DNA from: Chloroflexota bacterium
GTDB taxonomy: Bacteria; Chloroflexota; Dehalococcoidia; DSTF01; RBG-16-68-14
Assembly (NCBI GenBank): GCA_003228685.1
Contig: QIFC01000025.1
Location: 23,186-87,185, forward strand
Length of the DNA stretch: 64,000 nucleotides
Direction: 5' to 3'
In this document: positions 60,444-64,000 of the stretch, piece by piece
How positions within the stretch are numbered: the stretch's first letter is position 1
Layout: the number at the start of each line of letters is the position of its first letter
The notes under the pieces: model-generated
Database searches by the model: none
The model's input: only the letters and a program-made list of their open reading frames with translations
What the model was told of the DNA's origin: nothing
Position numbers and translations under genes: made by a program

Positions 60444-61442
60444 ATGGTTGAACAGAGTCACCTGCCGGTCGTGTTACTTGGCGGTGGAACGTGCGCGGCT
60501 TCCTATGTGCAGACGCTCTCGTGTCGCGCCGAACTGCGCTTCAGTCTGGATGACCCGGGTGTCGCCGCCGCAGTCGTCGTTCCTAGCGCCCATGACCCGT
60601 TCAGCCACGCCCGAGAGGCGCTGCTGGCCGGCATTCCCGTACTCTACGCTGCTCCCTTCTACCTGAGTCCGTGGCAGGCGAGCGTTCTGGACGAACTGAG
60701 CAGGAACAAGGGCCTCATTCTGCGCTTTGTTGAGCCTTTCCGGTACCATCGGGGCTATTCGTTCCTACAGAGGCTCCTAGAGGGACGAGAGCCGTTCTGG
60801 CGGCCTCTCTACGTGCGGTCTCTCTACTCGACGCCCGCTGAGGCGCAAGCACGTATTGATGACCTCGCTACTGAGGAGATGGCGCTCTACGACAGCTTGC
60901 TCGATGCGCAACCCTTACGCGTGTCCGCAGTGGCGGTTCACCGTGATGAGACAGCCCAGGTCTGCGCCGCATCTATCACCGTGGAATACGACGAAGGACC
61001 ACCGTTGCATAGCATGGTGAGCTTGGCTGAGGCGTCCGAAGAGCATCAACTGGTCGCGGTTGCGTCTGAGCGTACGGTCGTGCTCAATCAGGTGGATGAC
61101 CAGGTACCGCTCAGGATCATTGGGGCCGACTCTGCGGGCCACGACGTTACGTTTGGCGGCGAGCGCAGCGGCTCTGAGCGGGGCGACCCCTTCGCACAAG
61201 AATTCGATCTTTTCCTGGCTGCCATTGATGCGCATGACATCTCGTTTGGGAACGGCGCTCGCTGGTCGCGCGTCGCCGCGATCTGGTGGGCGGCGCGGCA
61301 ATCGATGAGCTTTGGTGGCTCCGTTGACGTACCGCAGTTGCAACGTACAACAAATCCGCCGCCCCTCACCGTGATAGAGGGCGGCGGTCACGTTTCCCGA
61401 CTGGCTGGTCGCCGGCCTGTACTGACTGTAGTTGCTGGTTAA
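60444..61442 (+). CDS. divergent Gfo/Idh/MocA-like protein
   Basis: A 332-residue protein. The N-terminus is Rossmann-like (LPVVLLGGGTCAASYVQTL). The middle SAHDPFSHAREALLAGIPVLYAAPFYLSPWQASVL lines up with the family's HxxxAxxALxAGKHVLCEKPxA signature, but the conserved Lys-Pro is missing (YAAPFY). The C-terminal domain is poorly conserved. It may have lost NAD(P)-dependent activity. It lies downstream of the sigma factor gene and overlaps the csrA stop by four bases convergently. Confidence 0.6.
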   Translation: MVEQSHLPVVLLGGGTCAASYVQTLSCRAELRFSLDDPGVAAAVVVPSAHDPFSHAREALLAGIPVLYAAPFYLSPWQASVLDELSRNKGLILRFVEPFRYHRGYSFLQRLLEGREPFWRPLYVRSLYSTPAEAQARIDDLATEEMALYDSLLDAQPLRVSAVAVHRDETAQVCAASITVEYDEGPPLHSMVSLAEASEEHQLVAVASERTVVLNQVDDQVPLRIIGADSAGHDVTFGGERSGSERGDPFAQEFDLFLAAIDAHDISFGNGARWSRVAAIWWAARQSMSFGGSVDVPQLQRTTNPPPLTVIEGGGHVSRLAGRRPVLTVVAG

Positions 61443-61690
61443 CTTTCGCTCGGGGCGCCGTCAAGAGCGGTGGCGGCGGAAGGCACTTCGCTGTTCTCGC
61501 TGCCGGTGCGGTTCTTGCGTATGCCGGGTTCAGCGTTCTCTCGATCGAGCAACTCCTGGCGGAGCACGGGGATCTCCTTCGGCGCGGCGATGCCGATCTT
61601 GACCCGGTCGCGTTCGACTCCGAGCACACGGATGTAGATGTTCCCCGCGATTACTATCCCTTGATCGACTTTCCGCGTAAGCACAAGCAT
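61439..61690 (-). CDS. csrA: carbon storage regulator CsrA
   Basis: An 83-residue CsrA homologue that binds GGA motifs in mRNA leaders. MLVLTRKVDQGIVIAGNIYIRVLGVERDRVKIGIAAPKEIPVLRQEL preserves L4, R6 and R44 of the RNA-binding surfaces. The last 30 residues form a polar extension not typical of the family. The gene is transcribed toward the Gfo/Idh-like gene and overlaps its stop. It lies two genes from the sigma factor leader that contains a GGA motif. Confidence 0.93.
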   Translation of the reverse strand: MLVLTRKVDQGIVIAGNIYIRVLGVERDRVKIGIAAPKEIPVLRQELLDRENAEPGIRKNRTGSENSEVPSAATALDGAPSES

Positions 61691-61857
61691 GCTGCTTCTC
61701 CTTGCGCCCGGTGCGAGGGAGTTCGTTCAACTCCGCGCGTCCGCGCCGGAAATCGCCAGCGCGACAGTGCAAATTACGCCTGTCGCCGCGCTGTTGTATC
61801 TCTTATCGGCAAACTGCTGATGGTTGGCCAGGGCTTGGATACGCCGCTGGGCAGGAG

Positions 61858-62226
61858 TTAGGTCAGCGCAGGCTGCTTGGGAAGCGTGGATTCGATGCGT
61901 TCAATGAGAGAGCGCGGGCTGAATGGCTTGGCGATGTAGCCCTGAAGGTTGGCGCCGCGGGATGCTTCCGGCACCAGGCCGGTGAGGTAGAGGACGGGAA
62001 TGCTGGATGTGGTCGCATCGGATTGCAGACGGCGGTTGACTTCTAGGCCGCTCATCTGGGGCAACGCAATGTCTAGCAGAATCAGGTCCGGCTGCTCCAG
62101 CTTGGCGAGCTTGAGACCAAGGATGCCATCTCCTGCTTCGAGGACGCGGAAGCCGGCGTCCTCAAGTGCCCTTCGAACGAGTCTGCAGATGGTTGGTTCG
62201 TCGTCGACTATGAGGACCGTTGGCAT
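61858..62226 (-). CDS. single-domain response regulator (CheY-like)
   Basis: A 122-residue receiver: VLIVDDEPTICRLVRRALEDAGF with the acidic pair, phospho-Asp in PDLILLDIALPQMSGLEVNRRL, Thr in VLYLTGLVP and Lys in GYIAKPFSPRSLIERI. All phosphorylation residues are present, unlike the receivers near the Tad locus. No output domain follows. The start at 62226 lies one base after the stop of the kinase-like gene, so the two form an operon. Confidence 0.9.
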   Translation of the reverse strand: MPTVLIVDDEPTICRLVRRALEDAGFRVLEAGDGILGLKLAKLEQPDLILLDIALPQMSGLEVNRRLQSDATTSSIPVLYLTGLVPEASRGANLQGYIAKPFSPRSLIERIESTLPKQPALT

Positions 62227-62227
62227 A

Positions 62228-62767
62228 CTAGGCCGCCTGTTCTGAGTTGAGGCAGAATCCGAGCGTTCTGCCGTGCTTGTGTCTGGTCGTGACCCAGAGC
62301 CTGCCTTTGTGGAGTCGTACGATGTTCTGCGCGTCCATGAGGGCCGTCTCGAAGTCTGCTCCGGCCTTGCGATTGGGTGTCGACGTTCGCGCCGGTTGTT
62401 CAAGGTCCACACCGTGGTCGCGGATGGCCACGGAGACGAGCGCCTTACACGCCTGGGGTTCGCCGTCGCTTGCCGCCGTCTCGTGAGACTGAGCGAGGCA
62501 CCTGGACGCGACCTCTACCTCGATTGGCCCGCCGGCCGGGGCTGATTCTAACGCGCTTCGTAAGAGGCTCGTCGCCACCTCAGCCAGCTTCGCGGAGTCG
62601 GCGATGACGGTTGGTGCCCGCTCCATCACGATGTGGACGCGCTGGCCCAAGTTGTCGAGTTCATGGACGACGCCTGAGACGACGTCGACGATCTGGACGG
62701 CACCCAGGTTGAGCGACTCTTCAACTGGAGCTACCTGGCGTTCGGGACGCAACTTATCAGCCGTCAT
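62228..62767 (-). CDS. degenerate histidine-kinase-like ATPase domain protein
   Basis: A 179-residue protein resembling the ATP-binding (HATPase_c) part of sensor kinases: VHIVMERAPTVIADSAKLAEVATSLLRSALESAPAGG, VSVAIRDHGVDLEQP, LMDAQNIVRLHKGRLWV and TLGFCLNSEQ. The N-box Asn is replaced (LLRSALE) and the G1 box lacks the second Gly (DHGVDL), and no dimerisation/His domain is present. It may bind the partner receiver without phosphorylating it. ATG 62767 is chosen from the start of similarity; longer forms are open. Confidence 0.7.
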   Translation of the reverse strand: MTADKLRPERQVAPVEESLNLGAVQIVDVVSGVVHELDNLGQRVHIVMERAPTVIADSAKLAEVATSLLRSALESAPAGGPIEVEVASRCLAQSHETAASDGEPQACKALVSVAIRDHGVDLEQPARTSTPNRKAGADFETALMDAQNIVRLHKGRLWVTTRHKHGRTLGFCLNSEQAA

Positions 62768-62798
62768 AGCTCGGTGTGATGGAACTGCGTGATAGCCG

Positions 62799-63107
62799 CT
62801 AGCCGTCTGTCCCGGTCCTGGGCAGGCTCTCGGTGTGGGGCAGCTCAAGCTGGCCAACAGGTTCCTGAAGCGTCACGTTCGCCTCGCGCAGGATGATGCG
62901 GGCTCGGTCTTCGGCGCCGCCCTCCCGGCAGGCGCAGTAGGCCGCGAAGATGGCGCGGTCCAGCAGGCGAAGTCCCTGTCCGTTCAACTCCTCCGCGTGC
63001 TCGCTGCGGAGGCGCAGGAGGCGCACCATGCGGCCGACGTAGACGTTCCTGAGTTGTTCCGGTTCTGTTTCCAGTATCTGTATCTCGCTAGGGCGTTTCG
63101 TTTCCAT
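62799..63107 (-). CDS. small protein of unknown function
   Basis: A 102-residue protein with a helical middle (YVGRMVRLLRLRSEHAEELNGQGLRLLDRAIFAAYCACREGG) and low-complexity acidic end. It starts at ATG 63107 and lies between the NarL-type regulator and the kinase-like gene, all in the same direction. No family is recognised; co-transcription suggests a signalling link. Confidence 0.6.
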   Translation of the reverse strand: METKRPSEIQILETEPEQLRNVYVGRMVRLLRLRSEHAEELNGQGLRLLDRAIFAAYCACREGGAEDRARIILREANVTLQEPVGQLELPHTESLPRTGTDG

Positions 63108-63149
63108 GGGGTACCATCTCTTATTCTTCTGCGCTTATGTGGATGGAGC

Positions 63150-63926
63150 CTAGCCGGCTTGCTGCTGCTCTAGCGGTACGTCCGGCGGGGCGTCCAGGCC
63201 GACCAAGCCCTTGCGCAGGGCGTAGCGGATGAGGTCGGTTCTGTTGCGGGCGCGAAGCTTGCTCATGATGTGGGCCTTGTGGGCCTCTACTGTCTTTACG
63301 CTGATGAACAGCTCTTCCGCGATCTTCTGATTCGAGTAGCCTTCGGCGATGAGTTGCAGGACCTCACGCTCTCTGCTCGTGAGCAGGTCGTAACCCACCT
63401 TGCCGTCCTCCTGCTTGGCCTGCCAGAGGTACTGGTTGACGGCGTCGCCCTCGGAGATGGCGGAGCTGAAGTAGGTGTTGCCGCGATGTACCGCCTGGAT
63501 GCCGAGGAGCAATTCCTCAACGTCGGAACGCTTGACGACGTAGCCTGAGGCGCCTGCGCGGAGGGCGGAGATGATCTGCTCGTCTTCCATGTAGCCGGTG
63601 AGGATGAGTACGCGGCTCTTGGGCGCCCGCTTGCGAATCTGACGTGTCGCCTCCAAGCCGTTGAGGCCTGGCATGATCATGTCCATCAGGACCACGTCCG
63701 GCATGAGCTGCTCGGTAGCGGTGACGGCCTCACGGCCGCTTGAGGCGTCGCCAACGACCTCAACTTCATTTCGGGCCTCCAGCAGCTGGCGAAGCGCCTG
63801 TCTGAGGATGGCGTGGTCGTCCACAATGAGAACGCGAACACGCTGGCCGGCGGCGCGCGTCCAGCCTGGGCGGGCGGCGGCGTCCTTTGCGCGCCTAGAG
63901 GTGGGCTTTGCGTTGCTTGCCTGCAT
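63150..63926 (-). CDS. NarL/FixJ-family response regulator
   Basis: A 258-residue two-domain regulator. The receiver (about 30-145) is intact: VRVLIVDDHAILRQALRQLLE, PDVVLMDMIMPGLNGLEATRQI with phospho-Asp, VLILTGYM and GASGYVVKRSD. The LuxR-type HTH follows: LLTSREREVLQLIAEGYSNQKIAEELFISVKTVEAHKAHIMSKL. It should be a phosphorylation-controlled transcription factor. The ATG at 63926 has AGGAG eight bases upstream; an ATG at 63986 is also open. Confidence 0.92.
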   Translation of the reverse strand: MQASNAKPTSRRAKDAAARPGWTRAAGQRVRVLIVDDHAILRQALRQLLEARNEVEVVGDASSGREAVTATEQLMPDVVLMDMIMPGLNGLEATRQIRKRAPKSRVLILTGYMEDEQIISALRAGASGYVVKRSDVEELLLGIQAVHRGNTYFSSAISEGDAVNQYLWQAKQEDGKVGYDLLTSREREVLQLIAEGYSNQKIAEELFISVKTVEAHKAHIMSKLRARNRTDLIRYALRKGLVGLDAPPDVPLEQQQAG

Positions 63927-64000
63927 GCTTTGCGCTCCTTCGCTAGCGGACTGGGGTCTCGGCGTACTCTTTGGCGAAGCTACCATAACAACTTCTTTCT

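Overview
The window looks like a contig from an uncultured, GC-rich bacterium, most likely a monoderm member of the Chloroflexota (Dehalococcoidia-like or a neighbouring class). This rests on protein style: ring-type acyl-CoA gene sets, a Tad pilus locus with no outer-membrane secretin, surface proteins pairing cohesin domains with LPPTG tails, and a large zinc-ribbon polytopic membrane protein. No rRNA or other decisive marker is present, so the taxonomy is inference. No transposase, integrase, phage gene or CRISPR array was seen.

Layout. (1) 1-8937, minus strand: one long operon with a good promoter, reading thiolase, SDR, two MaoC-type hydratase subunits, a double CaiB CoA-transferase, two acyl-CoA dehydrogenases (the first frameshifted), an Ltp2-like thiolase and a DUF35 protein. 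The set resembles the ChsE1E2/ChsH1H2/Ltp2-DUF35 module that removes steroid side chains by beta-oxidation and retro-aldol cleavage. (2) 9092-13309: tRNA-Arg, then a secreted dockerin-like protein and a membrane-anchored cohesin protein, each with its own strong promoter and a terminator. (3) 13383-18280: enoyl-CoA hydratase, an agmatinase fragment, tRNA-Glu, a glycosyltransferase, a methyltransferase, a pentapeptide-repeat protein and a small membrane protein. (4) 18317-28775: a Tad/Flp pilus locus (two degenerate response regulators, flp, tadE, tadG-like, cpaB, cpaE/tadZ, tadA, tadB, tadC, FHA, prepilin peptidase) with arrays of short perfect hairpins, one translated inside tadE. (5) 28779-33426: methyltransferase, DegT aminotransferase, then an accessory patch with a HEPN-like protein, a VapBC-type toxin-antitoxin pair and a decayed second copy of that pair. 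(6) 33423-40066: a tight six-gene operon (ceramidase-like hydrolase, PIG-L deacetylase, two Gfo/Idh/MocA oxidoreductases, methyltransferase, M28-like peptidase). (7) 40239-46079: glucose/sorbosone dehydrogenase lipoprotein, zinc-ribbon membrane protein, S9 peptidase. (8) 46086-53656: a second cohesin/dockerin locus: an orphan half dockerin, three anchored cohesin proteins and a 1475-residue beta-helix protein ending in a canonical dockerin. (9) 53661-64000: hydrolases, a GAF/degenerate GGDEF protein, small unknowns, then regulators (FliA/WhiG-like sigma factor, CsrA, receiver, degenerate histidine-kinase ATPase, NarL-type regulator).

The strongest candidate for an undescribed system is the non-cellulosomal cohesin-dockerin surface system in two loci about 33 kb apart: four small exported cohesin proteins with four conserved cysteines and LPPTG-type tails, and large exported partners ending in dockerin or dockerin-like repeats. 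It could assemble a modular cell-surface layer or adhesin. Also notable are the degenerate receivers around the Tad pilus, the palindromic element inside tadE, and a sigma-factor leader predicted to hide its own ribosome binding site close to a csrA gene.
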